Shown one piece after another: positions 18,285 to 29,500 of a DNA stretch of 64,000 nt. The DNA lies in NCBI RefSeq assembly GCF_003991565.1, contig NZ_CP032819.1:4774001-4838000 (forward strand), in the 5' to 3' direction. Positions within the stretch are counted from its first letter, which is position 1; each line of letters opens with the position of its first letter. The notes below the pieces were generated by a model. That model searched no databases. It saw only the letters and a program-made list of their open reading frames with translations, and was not told the origin of the DNA. The position numbers were made by a program, and so were the translations under genes. Origin of the DNA: Butyricimonas faecalis. GTDB taxonomy: Bacteria; Bacteroidota; Bacteroidia; Bacteroidales; Marinifilaceae.

Positions 18285-21101
18285 TTATTTTGATTTCGGT
18301 TTGAAGATCATATCAACAACATCGGCACCCTTGAATAATTTCTGGGTAAATTTCTTCACGTCTTTCGTTGTGATCTTGTCGATAATATTATCGAAGTTTT
18401 TCGGATCGGTGATATCCACTCCGCGAAGATAATAAGTTTGAATTGCACTCATCCAATAGGCATTGTGAGGTTTGCTTTGTTCGCGATTTTTCTTCAGAAT
18501 AGTAATTACCTTGTCGATTTCTTCTTGAGTCGGACCTTCTTTCATTAATTTGTCGATTTCAGCATAGATTAATGATTTCAAGTGTTCGGCCTTATCCGGA
18601 TCGCAATCAAAATTCATGGTCATGCTGTAGCTTTCATACGGTTCTTTAGAAGAGCCTGCCTGAACGCTTACACCATAGGTTCCACCTTCTTTTTCACGAA
18701 TGTTGGTCAAGTACCTTTGATCCAAAACTCCTCGTAAGATATTCAAGCAAATATTGTTGTGGATGCTTGTTTTCATTTCTTTGGAGAAGTTGGTGATAAC
18801 GGTTGATTTCGGAGTTGTTAACTCTAATTCGATAACTTTTTCCGTTCTTCCTTTCGGTCCTCTTACTTTCCGGTCGATCCAGTTTTCTTTCCGGTTATAA
18901 GATTTTACTGATCCCAAGTATTTTTCAACGAGCGGTTTAACCGTTTCTGCATCGATATTACCTACGATGAAGAACGTAAAGTCGCTGATGTCTTTAATAC
19001 GGTCACGATAAATCTCTTCGATTTGTTCGATGCTGACTTTATCTAAGAATTCTTTTCCAAATGATAATGTTCTCGGGCTATAATTGCTCATGATTCTGCT
19101 TACAGAGTCTTGCATGATCTTTTGAGGATTATTGCCTGAATTCTCGATGGCAGCATAGTTACGTTGCATCATGGTTTGATGAACTTCTTTGTCAAAACGA
19201 GGTTTCTCGAAACGTAAGTAAATCAATTGCATCAAAGTTTCGAAATCCTTCGGGGTAGATGCTCCGCCAACGGATTCAGAAAGTCCACTGATGCTAACAC
19301 CGGCCTGTGCTTGTTTACCTGTCAGTAATTTTCTTAAGGTAATAGCGTCATAATCTCCCAAACCGTAAGCTCCGATAAATTGATCGGTAACCATAGCTGA
19401 AGCCAGTTTGTCTACATCATACAATGAGGTACCACCTTTACTGTAGGAAGCTACCTGTACTTGATCTTTTTCGTAATCTGCTTTACGGAATACAACCTTT
19501 GCCCCGTTTTCCAATACCCATTCTTCTGCATCGAATTGCGGTAATTTCTTGGTAGAGATGATCTTGGAACCTTTCAAGTCTTCCGTGATCAAGGCTGCTT
19601 CTGCAGACTGATCTTTGTAGGGCTCTAAGTTTGCATTTTCCACTTTATCCATGATGGCAATAGCCTCTTCTTTCGTGATGTGTTTAACACCTTCAGACGG
19701 GCCTTGTACCACGATAACCATATTTTTCCGGTTAAGGTATTGCTTAGCTAAAGCTGAAACTTCCTCTACGGTAATGGTGGGGATAACGCTTTTTGCAAAA
19801 TTGTAATAATAATCAAAGTCTACGATCGGTTCCCCTTCCAGGAAGTTAGATTGCATTTCGCTGATGTAGTCTTCTGAAGTTGTTTTGTCTTTTTGTTTGT
19901 TAGCGGATTCTAAGCCTACTAACATGTTGGTTTTTGCTCTTTCAAGCTCACCTTCCGTGAAACCGAATTTTTTTACTCGTTCATTTTCACGATAAATAGC
20001 TTCCAATGCTTCTGCCTCTTCATTGGGCTTTGCCGTGGTTGAAATAAAATAGGTGTTCCAACCTCTTACGATACCGCCACCGAATCCTGCTTTTGCAGAG
20101 ATGAAGGGAGGATTACCTTTCTGAAGTAATTCAGAAACACGTTGTCCCAACATGGTGTTGTAGAAAGATTGAAGAATACCGTTTTTCATGTATTGGTGAT
20201 TCTTTTCTTCCTTGGTCGGAGCCGGATATTTAATGTATACGTTAACAGTAGATTGAGTTAACTCTTTGTCGGTTGCACATACGTAGTAAATTTCATCATG
20301 CGGGTTCACCGTGAAATTTTCTCTCTTGGCCGGGTTTACCGGAGTAGGGATTTTGGAGAAAAGTTCTTTTACTTTTTTCTCCATCTGGTCAACATCAAAA
20401 TCTCCGACAACGGCAATGGCTTGCAAGTCCGGACGATACCATTTGTGATAGTAATCACGGAGAGTCTGGTATTTGAAATTCTTGATGATGTTCAAATCTC
20501 CGATAACGTCTCTTTCGGCATATTTAGAATCTTTCAATAATACCGGCATGATTTGATTGCGAACACGGAAACCGGCGTTTCTTCTGGTTCTCCATTCTTC
20601 GGAGATAACCCCTCTTTCGCCATCGATTTCGTCATCAACTAATAAAAGGTAGTGTGACCAATCGTGAAGTACAAGTAAACAAGTATCCAACAAGTCGGGA
20701 TTGGTTGTGGGAACCTCACTGATGTTGTAAACCGTTTCGTCTTGTGCCGTGTAAGCATTTACATTTCTTCCGAATTCAACACCATGTTTTTCCAACATAT
20801 TGGTGATACCTTTTCTTCCCGGGAAATGCTTGGTCCCGTTGAAAGCCATGTGTTCCAAGAAGTGAGCCAAACCATTCTGGTCGTCATTTTCCAAAATTGC
20901 TCCTACATTTTGAATGATGTAGAAACTTGCTCGTTCTTTGGGTTCCGCGTTATGGCGGATGTAATAGGTCAATCCATTAGCTAATTTCCCGATGCGAATG
21001 TTCGGATCCATGGGAAGTGGTGCTTTCATGTCATACTGGGCAAACAGGCTGGTGCTGATCAATGCCAATAAAGCACACACAAGTAATAATTTTTTTGCCA
21101 T
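18285..21101 (-). CDS. M16 family zinc metallopeptidase (insulinase/pitrilysin type)
   Basis: A 938-residue exported protease. The N-terminal signal peptide is MAKKLLLVCALLALISTSLF ending at AQ. The inverted zinc motif HxxEH is H80-F-L-E83-H84, with the following NAYTAQDETVYNIS block. Two catalytic-type half domains are followed by two inactive ones, the long M16 layout found in many Bacteroidota periplasmic proteases. It probably degrades peptides in the periplasm. It stands alone on the - strand between convergent and divergent neighbours. Confidence 0.93.
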   Translation of the reverse strand: MAKKLLLVCALLALISTSLFAQYDMKAPLPMDPNIRIGKLANGLTYYIRHNAEPKERASFYIIQNVGAILENDDQNGLAHFLEHMAFNGTKHFPGRKGITNMLEKHGVEFGRNVNAYTAQDETVYNISEVPTTNPDLLDTCLLVLHDWSHYLLLVDDEIDGERGVISEEWRTRRNAGFRVRNQIMPVLLKDSKYAERDVIGDLNIIKNFKYQTLRDYYHKWYRPDLQAIAVVGDFDVDQMEKKVKELFSKIPTPVNPAKRENFTVNPHDEIYYVCATDKELTQSTVNVYIKYPAPTKEEKNHQYMKNGILQSFYNTMLGQRVSELLQKGNPPFISAKAGFGGGIVRGWNTYFISTTAKPNEEAEALEAIYRENERVKKFGFTEGELERAKTNMLVGLESANKQKDKTTSEDYISEMQSNFLEGEPIVDFDYYYNFAKSVIPTITVEEVSALAKQYLNRKNMVIVVQGPSEGVKHITKEEAIAIMDKVENANLEPYKDQSAEAALITEDLKGSKIISTKKLPQFDAEEWVLENGAKVVFRKADYEKDQVQVASYSKGGTSLYDVDKLASAMVTDQFIGAYGLGDYDAITLRKLLTGKQAQAGVSISGLSESVGGASTPKDFETLMQLIYLRFEKPRFDKEVHQTMMQRNYAAIENSGNNPQKIMQDSVSRIMSNYSPRTLSFGKEFLDKVSIEQIEEIYRDRIKDISDFTFFIVGNIDAETVKPLVEKYLGSVKSYNRKENWIDRKVRGPKGRTEKVIELELTTPKSTVITNFSKEMKTSIHNNICLNILRGVLDQRYLTNIREKEGGTYGVSVQAGSSKEPYESYSMTMNFDCDPDKAEHLKSLIYAEIDKLMKEGPTQEEIDKVITILKKNREQSKPHNAYWMSAIQTYYLRGVDITDPKNFDNIIDKITTKDVKKFTQKLFKGADVVDMIFKPKSK

Positions 21102-21135
21102 ACGAATTATTTTAATGTTTTAATGTTTGTGTCTG

Positions 21136-21143
21136 CAAATATA
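21136..21143 (-). promoter_or_regulatory. -7 element of the M16 gene
   Basis: On the - strand this reads TATATTTG, a perfect TAnnTTTG box, 34 bases before the start codon at 21101. No clear -33 box is seen. Confidence 0.5.
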
Positions 21144-21319
21144 GTAAAGTGTAAGTAATTTTGTTCTGATACGTTAATTCTTTAACGTTAATTTAGGGGT
21201 TAAGTGTGAAAATAGGGAAAAACAGAAGGGTTTTTAGGTTATTTAGGACGATTCGTTGTTAATGGGGTTTAACTTATCCGGTCGTTTATCGTATATGCCT
21301 GTAAAACTTTGGGAAAGAT

Positions 21320-22558
21320 ATGATGCTGTTAAAAATAGATATAAACAAATGGTTCTCTTGGTTGAATTTGGGGATTAAGGATTCTTCCACGGCCTCGGCA
21401 GTAGAGGTATTATTGCAGGTCGTGGTGATTTGTCTGGTTGCTTTTTTGTTCACATTCTTTCTACGCAAGGGAGTCACCCGGATCATCGGGGGAATCGTGC
21501 GTCGTACGAAAACCCAATGGGATGATATTTTTTTCGAGGAGCGTGTTTTTCAAAAAATATTCAACCTGATACCACCTATATTTATAGATTTCGCTTTTAA
21601 AATCGTGTATGGGAAGTGGCAACACATCGAACTTTTTCATCGGTTTATCGTGGCCTGGATACTCGTGGTGGCAGGTTTCGTGATCGTTGCCGTACTGGAC
21701 GCGATAAACCGGATTTACGATTCGTACCCGATAGCGAAAGATCGTCCGATAAGAGTTTTCGTGCAGGTGATTAAAATTTTCGTGATTTCAGCTATCATCA
21801 TTACAATCGTCAGCGAGTTTATTGGGGAGTCCCCTCGTAATTTGCTGGTCGGACTAGGAGCATTTGCGGCGGTTTTAATGTTGATATTCAAGGATGCGAT
21901 ATTAGGTTTTGTAGCCGGGGTGCAGTTGTTGGCCAATCAGATGGTGCGCATCGGGGACTGGATTGTGATGCCGAGTAATAATGCTAACGGGACGGTGCTG
22001 GAGATTAACTTGTATACCGTGAAAGTACAGAACTGGGATATGACCATCACGACGATCCCCACGTATCAGCTAGTGTCCGATTCTTTTACAAACTGGCGGG
22101 GAATGGAGGAAGCTGCCGGGCGTCGAATCATGCGCTATATTAATATAGATATGCTTTCCGTTCATTTCCTTTCGGACGAGGAAATCGATACTTTGCGGAA
22201 ATCGATTGTCTTGAAAGGATACATTGAAGATATGTTGCCGAAATTGAACGAGCAAAATGAAGGAAAATCTGACGTGTTGGATGAGAAAAGATTGACTAAT
22301 TTAGGCGTGTTCCGGCAATATGCGGTACGAAAACTGGAAACCAACCCGGATTTAAATATGAATATGACCTACATGGTCCGGCAATTACAACCGACAGCGA
22401 CAGGTATTCCTTTGGAAGTATATTGTTTTTCCCGAAAACAGGAATGGGTGGCGTACGAAAAAGTACAATCCGACATATTCGATCATCTGTTAGCCGTGAT
22501 TCCTTATTTTAATTTACGGATTTATCAATACCCGGAGATAATCAAAACCACGAGTTAA
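21320..22558 (+). CDS. MscS-family mechanosensitive channel (YbdG-like)
   Basis: A 412-residue inner-membrane channel that should open under membrane tension. It has about five membrane helices: residues 28-48, one near 85-95, 105-125, 145-165 and the pore-lining one near 175-200 (LLVGLGAFAAVLMLIFKD). The MscS beta domain follows with GDWIVMPSNNANGTVLEIN and TTIPTYQLVSDSFTNW. The tryptophan-rich FTNWRGMEEAAGRR and the large C-terminal domain match the YbdG/MscM branch. It is transcribed divergently from the M16 gene. Confidence 0.9.
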   Translation: MMLLKIDINKWFSWLNLGIKDSSTASAVEVLLQVVVICLVAFLFTFFLRKGVTRIIGGIVRRTKTQWDDIFFEERVFQKIFNLIPPIFIDFAFKIVYGKWQHIELFHRFIVAWILVVAGFVIVAVLDAINRIYDSYPIAKDRPIRVFVQVIKIFVISAIIITIVSEFIGESPRNLLVGLGAFAAVLMLIFKDAILGFVAGVQLLANQMVRIGDWIVMPSNNANGTVLEINLYTVKVQNWDMTITTIPTYQLVSDSFTNWRGMEEAAGRRIMRYINIDMLSVHFLSDEEIDTLRKSIVLKGYIEDMLPKLNEQNEGKSDVLDEKRLTNLGVFRQYAVRKLETNPDLNMNMTYMVRQLQPTATGIPLEVYCFSRKQEWVAYEKVQSDIFDHLLAVIPYFNLRIYQYPEIIKTTS

Positions 22559-22665
22559 TTTTTACCGCTAACCCATGTTTTTTCCATTGTTACGATAAAG
22601 TTTATGAATCCTCCGGCTGGGAAAGTTGGATTTTTATACTATTTTTGGAGGCTAAAAATAATGGG

Positions 22666-23532
22666 ATGAGCAGTAAAAAACGAAAATATTGGAATAAACT
22701 GAGGAATCGTTATAAGCTGACAATATTTAACGAGTCCACTTACGAGGAGGTTATGCACTTTCGCCTTTCTCCGTTGCACGTTCTCACGGCATTAAGTACA
22801 TTGGCCGTTGTCTTGATTACATTGACTATCATGTTGATTGCTTTCACGAATTTGAGGGAGTTTATCCCGGGCTATCCAAGTCAACATTTGAGACGTCAGA
22901 TCACGCAAAACGCTTTACGGGTTGATTCTTTATTAAATGAAGTTCAGAAGAAAGATCGTTTTCTTCATTCCATACAAACTATTTTGGGAGACGAAGAACT
23001 GGATACGACGAGCTTTGTGTCCATGCAGCAGCAGGCGAAGGTGACTTATGACACTTCTATGTTAGGAATGTCGGAAGAAGAAGCCGGTTTTCGGGAACTT
23101 GTAGAGAAAGAAGAAAGATATAATTTAACCTTGGGGCACGTCAGTTCTTCCGATGATGATTTTTATCATTTTTTCTCGCCATTAAACGGGGTGGTAACCA
23201 ATCATTTTGATGAAACAACTCGTCATTACGGGGTGGATTTGGTAGCCAAACAAAATTCGAATGTTTTGTCCGTGCTGGATGGTGTGGTTATTTTCACGGA
23301 TTGGACCATCAAGACAGGTTACGTGATTCAAGTACAGCATAATGGAAATCTGGTTTCAGTATATAAGCATAATTCGGTGTTGTTGAAAAAGCAGGGAGAT
23401 TTTGTCCGTGCGGGAGAGGCGATTGCCGTGTTGGGAAACACGGGCGAGGAAACAACCGGGCCGCATTTGCACTTTGAGTTGTGGCAGGCGGGAAAAGCAT
23501 TGAATCCGGAAACGTTCATTAAATTTAAATGA
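22666..23532 (+). CDS. M23 (LytM-type) peptidase with N-terminal membrane anchor
   Basis: A 288-residue envelope protein. A cytoplasmic basic N-terminus is followed by a membrane helix at about residues 45-68 (LSTLAVVLITLTIMLIAF), a periplasmic coiled region and a LytM domain from about residue 165. Zinc ligands are visible in THYGVDL and in the C-terminal HLHFELW; the GNTGEETTGPHLHFE block is diagnostic. It may cut peptidoglycan cross-links or activate an amidase. I chose ATG 22666; a TTG at 22645 lies in frame and the only GGAGG sits between them. The next gene, dxr, starts 33 bases on. Confidence 0.88.
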   Translation: MSSKKRKYWNKLRNRYKLTIFNESTYEEVMHFRLSPLHVLTALSTLAVVLITLTIMLIAFTNLREFIPGYPSQHLRRQITQNALRVDSLLNEVQKKDRFLHSIQTILGDEELDTTSFVSMQQQAKVTYDTSMLGMSEEEAGFRELVEKEERYNLTLGHVSSSDDDFYHFFSPLNGVVTNHFDETTRHYGVDLVAKQNSNVLSVLDGVVIFTDWTIKTGYVIQVQHNGNLVSVYKHNSVLLKKQGDFVRAGEAIAVLGNTGEETTGPHLHFELWQAGKALNPETFIKFK

Positions 23533-23565
23533 TTCGCGAATAGAGGTTTTGGAGATTGTTTTGAA

Positions 23566-24726
23566 ATGAAGAATATAGCAATATTGGGATCTACCGGGTC
23601 TATCGGAACGCAGACCTTGCAAGTGATTGACGCTAATCCGGGACGGTTTAATGTAGAGGTCCTCACGGCAAATAATCAGGTGGAATTACTGGCACGGCAG
23701 GCTCGAAAATTCAAGCCTAACATGGTCGTGATCGGGAATGAAGCGAAGTATTCCGAGTTAACGGAGTTATTGAAGGATGAGGACATAAAAGTATATGCCG
23801 GAAGTGAGGCTATTGCTCAAGTCGTGCAAACCTCCACGATCGATGTGGTAGTTACGGCCATGGTCGGGTATAGCGGCTTGTTGCCCACGATCAACGCGAT
23901 CAAGGCAGGCAAGACAATCGCTTTGGCCAACAAGGAAACTTTGGTTGTCGCCGGAGATTTGATTAATCGACTGGTTGAAGAATACAAGGTGGCGATATTA
24001 CCCGTGGATTCCGAGCACTCGGCTATATTCCAGTGTTTAGTGGGTGAGCATAACAATCCGGTGGAGAAAATATTATTAACGGCATCCGGAGGACCTTTCC
24101 GGGGACGGGATTATGAATATTTGAAGTCGGTGACAGCGGCACAGGCATTAAAACATCCGAACTGGAGCATGGGGGCGAAGGTTACCATTGACTCCGCGTC
24201 GATGATGAACAAGGGGTTCGAGGCCATCGAGGCAAAATGGTTGTTTGGGGTAAAACCTTCGCAAATAGAAGTGTTAGTACATCCGCAATCTGTTGTTCAT
24301 TCGATGGTCCAGTTTCAAGATGGGAATATAAAAGCACAGTTAGGAGTTCCGGATATGCGTTTGCCGATCCAGTACGCCCTGACTTACCCGGAACGGGTAC
24401 ATTCGGGAATACCGCGTTTGGATTTTGGTATCTATTCCGACCTCACGTTTGAAAAACCGGACATAAAAACTTTCCGGAATTTGGGATTGGCTTACGAAGC
24501 CATGAACCGTGGAGGAAATGCTCCTTGTGTGTTAAATGCGGCCAATGAAATTATGGTAACGGCTTTCTTGAAAGACGAAATCTCTTTCACGGCCATGTCG
24601 GACGTGATTGAACGAACGATGGAAAAAGCGAGTTATATTGCCCGACCTACCTTGGAAGATTATATCGCTTCTGATCAGGAAGGTCGACGAATAGCAAAAG
24701 AAGAATTTCTCAATCTAAAATCATAA
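23566..24726 (+). CDS. dxr: 1-deoxy-D-xylulose 5-phosphate reductoisomerase
   Basis: Catalyses the NADPH-dependent conversion of DXP to 2-C-methyl-erythritol 4-phosphate, the committed step of the MEP isoprenoid pathway. The 386-residue length is standard. The NADPH motif ILGSTGSIGTQTL begins at residue 5. Other family blocks are ANKETLVVAGDL, PVDSEHSAIFQCL, LTASGGPFRGRD and HPNWSMGAKVTIDSASMMNK. Its final codons (NLKS) are built from the first copy of the short repeat that fills the gap to rseP, so the natural C-terminus may have been altered by that repeat. Confidence 0.96.
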   Translation: MKNIAILGSTGSIGTQTLQVIDANPGRFNVEVLTANNQVELLARQARKFKPNMVVIGNEAKYSELTELLKDEDIKVYAGSEAIAQVVQTSTIDVVVTAMVGYSGLLPTINAIKAGKTIALANKETLVVAGDLINRLVEEYKVAILPVDSEHSAIFQCLVGEHNNPVEKILLTASGGPFRGRDYEYLKSVTAAQALKHPNWSMGAKVTIDSASMMNKGFEAIEAKWLFGVKPSQIEVLVHPQSVVHSMVQFQDGNIKAQLGVPDMRLPIQYALTYPERVHSGIPRLDFGIYSDLTFEKPDIKTFRNLGLAYEAMNRGGNAPCVLNAANEIMVTAFLKDEISFTAMSDVIERTMEKASYIARPTLEDYIASDQEGRRIAKEEFLNLKS

Positions 24727-24766
24727 ATCTAAAATCATAAATCTAAAATCATAAATCTAAAATCAC
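24712..24766 (+). repeat. 14-bp tandem repeat at the dxr-rseP junction
   Basis: About 3.8 copies of the unit AATCTAAAATCATA run from the last dxr codons to 4 bases before the rseP start. The same 18-base string AATCTAAAATCATAAATC recurs at 33010-33027 before the RND permease gene. Confidence 0.9.
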
Positions 24767-24769
24767 TAT

Positions 24770-26104
24770 ATGGATGTATTAGTAAAGATATTACAGTTTT
24801 TGTTGAGCCTTTCGATTCTGGTTATGTTGCACGAGTTGGGGCATTTCGTGGCGGCAAAAATATTTAAAGTACGGGTGGAGAAATTCTTTATTTTCTTTAA
24901 TCCGTGGTTTTCCCTGTTTCGTTTTAAAAAGGGAGAAACCGAGTACGGGATGGGATGGTTGCCTCTTGGAGGATACGTGAAAATTGCGGGCATGATTGAT
25001 GAATCGATGGATTTGGAGCAAATGAAAGAACCGGCAAAACCTTACGAGTTTCGATCCAAACCGGCTTGGCAAAGATTGATCATCATGATTGGCGGGGTGC
25101 TCGTCAATTTTATTCTGGCATTCTTTATTTACATCATGATTCTTTACGCGTGGGGAGAACAATATTTGCCGACAGAGAACGCGAAATATGGTGTCGCATG
25201 CGATTCCTTACTGCTTAATGCCGGATTGCGAAACGGGGATATGATACTCTCTTTGGATAATAAAAAAGTAGAGAATTTCTTTGAAATTCCAGGATATATC
25301 TTGATGGAGAACCCGAAGACCATACAGGTTATGAGGGACGGGCAAAAGATGAATATAAATCTCCCTTCTACATTGATCGGAGAGATGTTATCCTATTCTT
25401 CGAAAGGGTTTAAGCGGATAGCTTTGCTGACTCCCCGTTATAAATATGACGGTTCGATACAGAAATTTGCCCAAGAATCACCTGCCCGCAATGCCGGAAT
25501 GTTGGAAGAAGACCGGGTGCTGGAAATAGACGGGCATTCATTTACGTTCTATGACGAGTACCTTGACTTAATTCGTTCACACCAGGACAGTATATTGAAT
25601 GTGAAAGTTTTACGCGGAAGTGACACGCTTTCCATCCCCATCGCTTTGGGAAGTGGTAAAGTGATCGGAGTGTACCCGAACGTGATAAACGATTTCGAGT
25701 ATGCCGTGAAAGAATATTCATTTTTTGGGGCTATACCCGCGGGAATTAACATGGGATTTGATTGGATTAAATCCTATCTGAAACAATTCAAATTATTTAA
25801 AAATCCGGAAGCTTTCAGATCCGTGGGGGGATTTATTTCCATCGGGAACATATTCCCCGGCGAGTGGGATTGGCGGGCTTTTTGGGAATTAACGGCCATG
25901 CTGTCCATTATCCTTGGTGTCATGAACCTTTTGCCTATTCCGGCATTGGACGGGGGGCATGTGATGTTCCTGCTCTACGAGGTAATTACACGTCGTAAGC
26001 CCAACGAGAAATTTATGGAGAACGCGCAGATCGGGGGAATGTTCTTCTTGCTATTCCTGCTTCTTTTTGCGAATATTAATGATATATTGAAATTATTTAT
26101 TTAG
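24770..26104 (+). CDS. rseP: RseP site-2 intramembrane metalloprotease
   Basis: A 444-residue inner-membrane protease that cleaves membrane-anchored anti-sigma factors within the bilayer. The zinc site H21-E-L-G-H25 lies in the first helix, followed by GMGWLPLGGYVKIAGM. Two PDZ-type segments occupy roughly residues 140-300. The third ligand motif PALDGGHVMF is in the third helix near residue 395. The context is of interest because the window contains three FecR-type anti-sigma genes, and related FecR proteins are processed by RseP homologues in other bacteria. Whether this protease acts on them is inference. Confidence 0.93.
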   Translation: MDVLVKILQFLLSLSILVMLHELGHFVAAKIFKVRVEKFFIFFNPWFSLFRFKKGETEYGMGWLPLGGYVKIAGMIDESMDLEQMKEPAKPYEFRSKPAWQRLIIMIGGVLVNFILAFFIYIMILYAWGEQYLPTENAKYGVACDSLLLNAGLRNGDMILSLDNKKVENFFEIPGYILMENPKTIQVMRDGQKMNINLPSTLIGEMLSYSSKGFKRIALLTPRYKYDGSIQKFAQESPARNAGMLEEDRVLEIDGHSFTFYDEYLDLIRSHQDSILNVKVLRGSDTLSIPIALGSGKVIGVYPNVINDFEYAVKEYSFFGAIPAGINMGFDWIKSYLKQFKLFKNPEAFRSVGGFISIGNIFPGEWDWRAFWELTAMLSIILGVMNLLPIPALDGGHVMFLLYEVITRRKPNEKFMENAQIGGMFFLLFLLLFANINDILKLFI

Positions 26105-26115
26105 TGACTACGGTT

Positions 26116-26472
26116 ATGAGTGAAATGGTTGAACAATTCCGTGCATATCGGGCTAAAATGAACGAGAAAATATTGGCTGCTGATAATAAAGTGATCAAGC
26201 GTATTTATAATTTGGATACCAATACTTATATGGATGGAGCCTTGTCCGCGAAAGTGAAAGAGATGTTGGGTTTGGCTACCTCCATGGTGTTACGATGTGA
26301 CGATTGTATCAAATATCATTTGGAAAAATGCCATCAGTATGGGGTGACTACTGAAGAATTGTTTGAAGTGTTTTCTGTTGCCAACCTCGTGGGAGGGACG
26401 ATAGTCATTCCTCATACGAGACGAGCAGTGGAATATTGGGAGGAATTGCAGGGAATGTCAAACAACGATTAG
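26116..26472 (+). CDS. Carboxymuconolactone decarboxylase / AhpD-like protein
   Basis: A 118-residue all-helical protein of the CMD family. The conserved redox motif C-x2-C with a following histidine is present as LRCDDCIKYHLEKCHQYG, preceded by KEMLGLATSMV. Members without a dedicated substrate are thought to be AhpD-like thiol oxidoreductases. I use ATG 26116; a GTG at 26104 would overlap the rseP stop. It is directly downstream of rseP and probably cotranscribed. Confidence 0.85.
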   Translation: MSEMVEQFRAYRAKMNEKILAADNKVIKRIYNLDTNTYMDGALSAKVKEMLGLATSMVLRCDDCIKYHLEKCHQYGVTTEELFEVFSVANLVGGTIVIPHTRRAVEYWEELQGMSNND

Positions 26473-26520
26473 TTTGTACAGAATCAAGTCAAGATGAAAC
26501 AATTTTTTAAATAAATTTTA

Positions 26521-26528
26521 TACCTTTG
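26521..26528 (+). promoter_or_regulatory. -7 element of the hybrid kinase gene
   Basis: TACCTTTG matches TAnnTTTG and is 31 bases before the ATG at 26559. The -33 region is only a T-run. Confidence 0.45.
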
Positions 26529-26558
26529 TATTTAAATCGTGTATAAAGGGGAAATTTC

Positions 26559-29500
26559 ATGTTGACGAAATATTTTTTGCAAATAGGTTTACTGCTTATT
26601 ATTTGTTTTTGTCGCATATCCTTTGCAGCGGCCAGTGTCGATGATCGAGGGTATGTATTAATCCTCAATTCTTATGCCGAATCGGATGTGTGGGCCAACC
26701 ATGTCATTGACAGCATAAGAATGGATCGTTCGATAAAGGAGGATATTTGTGTAGAAGCGCTGAATGTGCTTTTAGAAAATCGAGTGCCGGAAGTTCAAGA
26801 AAGGGTGAATTATATTCTGGAAAAATACGATTCCTTACCGGTGTGTGTTGTCGTGTTGGGGAGTAGTGGCTGGGCAATTTTTGAAAATTTGTTTAAAGGT
26901 GTGTGGAAAGAGGTTCCCGTTATTCTTTGTGTGCGGGAAGATTATATCAGTCCGTTGGATGTAATCTTGAAAAAAGAGGAGATTGATTCGCATGAAATCA
27001 TACCTCTTCGGGAAAAACTGAAAGGCATGAATGTTGCTCTTGTTGAGTGTCCCGTTTATATCCGGGAGACGATTGATGAGATGAAACATTTGCTTCCGGA
27101 AATGAAAAAAGTGGTTCTGATTTCCGATGGCCTTTACGAAAGTGCACAGGTCCGGAAGAAGATGCGGCATGTGTGTCAGGAATATTTTCCGGAATTGGAA
27201 GTCTCTTACTTTACAGAAGGCCGAATGACCATGGATCAAATGTTGGACTCTATTTATTCGTCTGATATAAATCAAGTGGGATTACTTTATTTCTCGTGGG
27301 TACAACGGGAAAAGATTGCCAATAACAAATATTTGTCGGCGAATAACCATAAAGCCATCAGTTATTTTGACAATCATCCGATCTTTGCCTTGGAGGATAT
27401 TGGGATTCATGACGGGGATATGGCTGGAGGATATTTCTATTTGGGTAGAGATTTGGCTCATACGGTTGCGCAAACTTTACGAGATATACGAAACGGGAAA
27501 GAGGTTAAGGAAATTCCTGTGCAAATGGCGGGTAAGCCGGGTTATTACCTCTCTTATCCGATTTTGCAGAAGGCGGGAATTCCAACATCCTTGTACCCGG
27601 ATAATGCTGTTTATTTATTGGCTCCCGAGGGATTTTGGGAACGAGCACGTTATATGGTATTCGCAATTGCGGTTTTACTCGTTATCACGTATTTGTTGTG
27701 GGGGCAGGTGCGGTTAATGAAAAAAGAGAGGATATCGAGAGAACGTGAGTTGCAGTTGCTTCAAAAATACAAAACGCTTTTTACGAATATGCCGCTTGCC
27801 TATATAAAGCATCGGTTGTGTTATAATGCCCAAGGAGAAGTCGTGGATTATCTGGTTGAACAGGTGAACCCGATGTTTGAGAAATGTTTTGCCAAGGCAG
27901 AGGTGGTTGTGGGTAGAAAAGGCAGCGAGTTATCTGGGAATAAATACAGAGAGTATACTCTCTTGTACAAGAAAATGTTTGCAGAAAAAAAGTCGTTTAC
28001 TTTTGAATATTATTATAATAAGACACAAAAATACTACGAGGTGATAAATATCGCGTCCATGGAAAAAGACATGGTCGATATTTTCTGTGTGGATGTTACC
28101 GATTTGCGAAAAACGAAATCCATGTTGGAGTCAGTGAACTATAAATTGGCCATGGCTCTTGACGTGGCAAATATCACCCCTTGGCGTTGGGATTTAGAGA
28201 AACATACGGTATTGTGTGACGTGAATCGTCCGATTGAACTAAAACACTGTGTTGATAATGAGGATGCTTTAGCGATTCCCGAAGAACAATATTTTTCAAG
28301 GATACACAAGGACGACCGGAAACGGGTGGAAGCAGCTTACGCGGCTTTAATAGCGGGGAAAGTAGACAAAATTAGAGAAGAATACCGGGTGTTGGATAAA
28401 AATGAACATCATTATGCTTACGAATGGGTAGAGGCTCAAGCTACCGTGGATCAGCGGGATGAAAACGGAAAGCCCCTATCTTTGGTCGGATCTTCAGTTG
28501 TCATTACAGCTCGGAAACAGATGGAATTGGACTTGCGCGAGGCGAAAGAACACGCGGAAGAATCCAACCGGTTGAAGTCGGCCTTTCTTGCCAACATGAG
28601 TCATGAAATTCGTACCCCGTTGAATGCTATTGTCGGATTCTCCAATATATTGGCATCAACGGAAACTGAAGAAGAAAAACGAGAATACATTAATATTATC
28701 GAGAACAATAACACATTGCTGTTGAAATTAATCAGTGATATTCTTGATCTTTCCAAAATAGAGGCCGGTTCGATGGAGTTTGTCTATTCGGAATTTGACT
28801 TGAATGCCCTGATGCGGGAATTGGAACAAACCTCTTGTTTGCGACTGCCTTCTGCCTCGGTGGAAATTAAATTTGATGAATGTCTTCCGGAATGTTGTAT
28901 CCGTTCCGAGAAAAACCGCTTGACACAAGTAATTACCAATTTGCTCAATAACGCGATAAAATTCACGAAAGAAGGAATGATTCGTTTCGGTTATCATCTT
29001 TTGGAAAAAGATTCTCTTTATTTTTACGTGTCCGACACGGGGTGCGGTATCGATGCGGATAAAAAAGATGCCGTGTTCGAACGGTTCGTGAAGTTGAACA
29101 ATTTTATACAGGGAACAGGGCTTGGCTTGCCTATCAGCAAGACCATCGTGGAACGAATGGGCGGTAAAATCGGGGTGGAATCGAAAATAGGGCAGGGAAC
29201 AACTTTTTGGTTTACGATTCCTTATGTAGCGGTGAAATTGCATGGCCAAGAAATGAAGGAAAAAAAGATCGTTCAGCAAGTAGTCGAAAAAAATAAACTC
29301 AAGATACTGATAGCTGAAGATAATCCGAGTAATTATATGCTCTTCGAATCGATCTTGAAAAAGGATTATCAGTTAATACACGCGTGGAATGGTCGGGAAG
29401 CGGTTGAATTGTTTAGGGAACACGCTCCCCATTTGGTTGTGATGGATATAAATATGCCGGAGTTGAATGGTTTTCAAGCTGTGCAGGAAATCCGTAAAAT

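Noticed and set aside
24712..24766. Attachment site or integration scar
   Set aside because: The array is a simple 14-bp micro-repeat with no integrase or flanking mobile gene.
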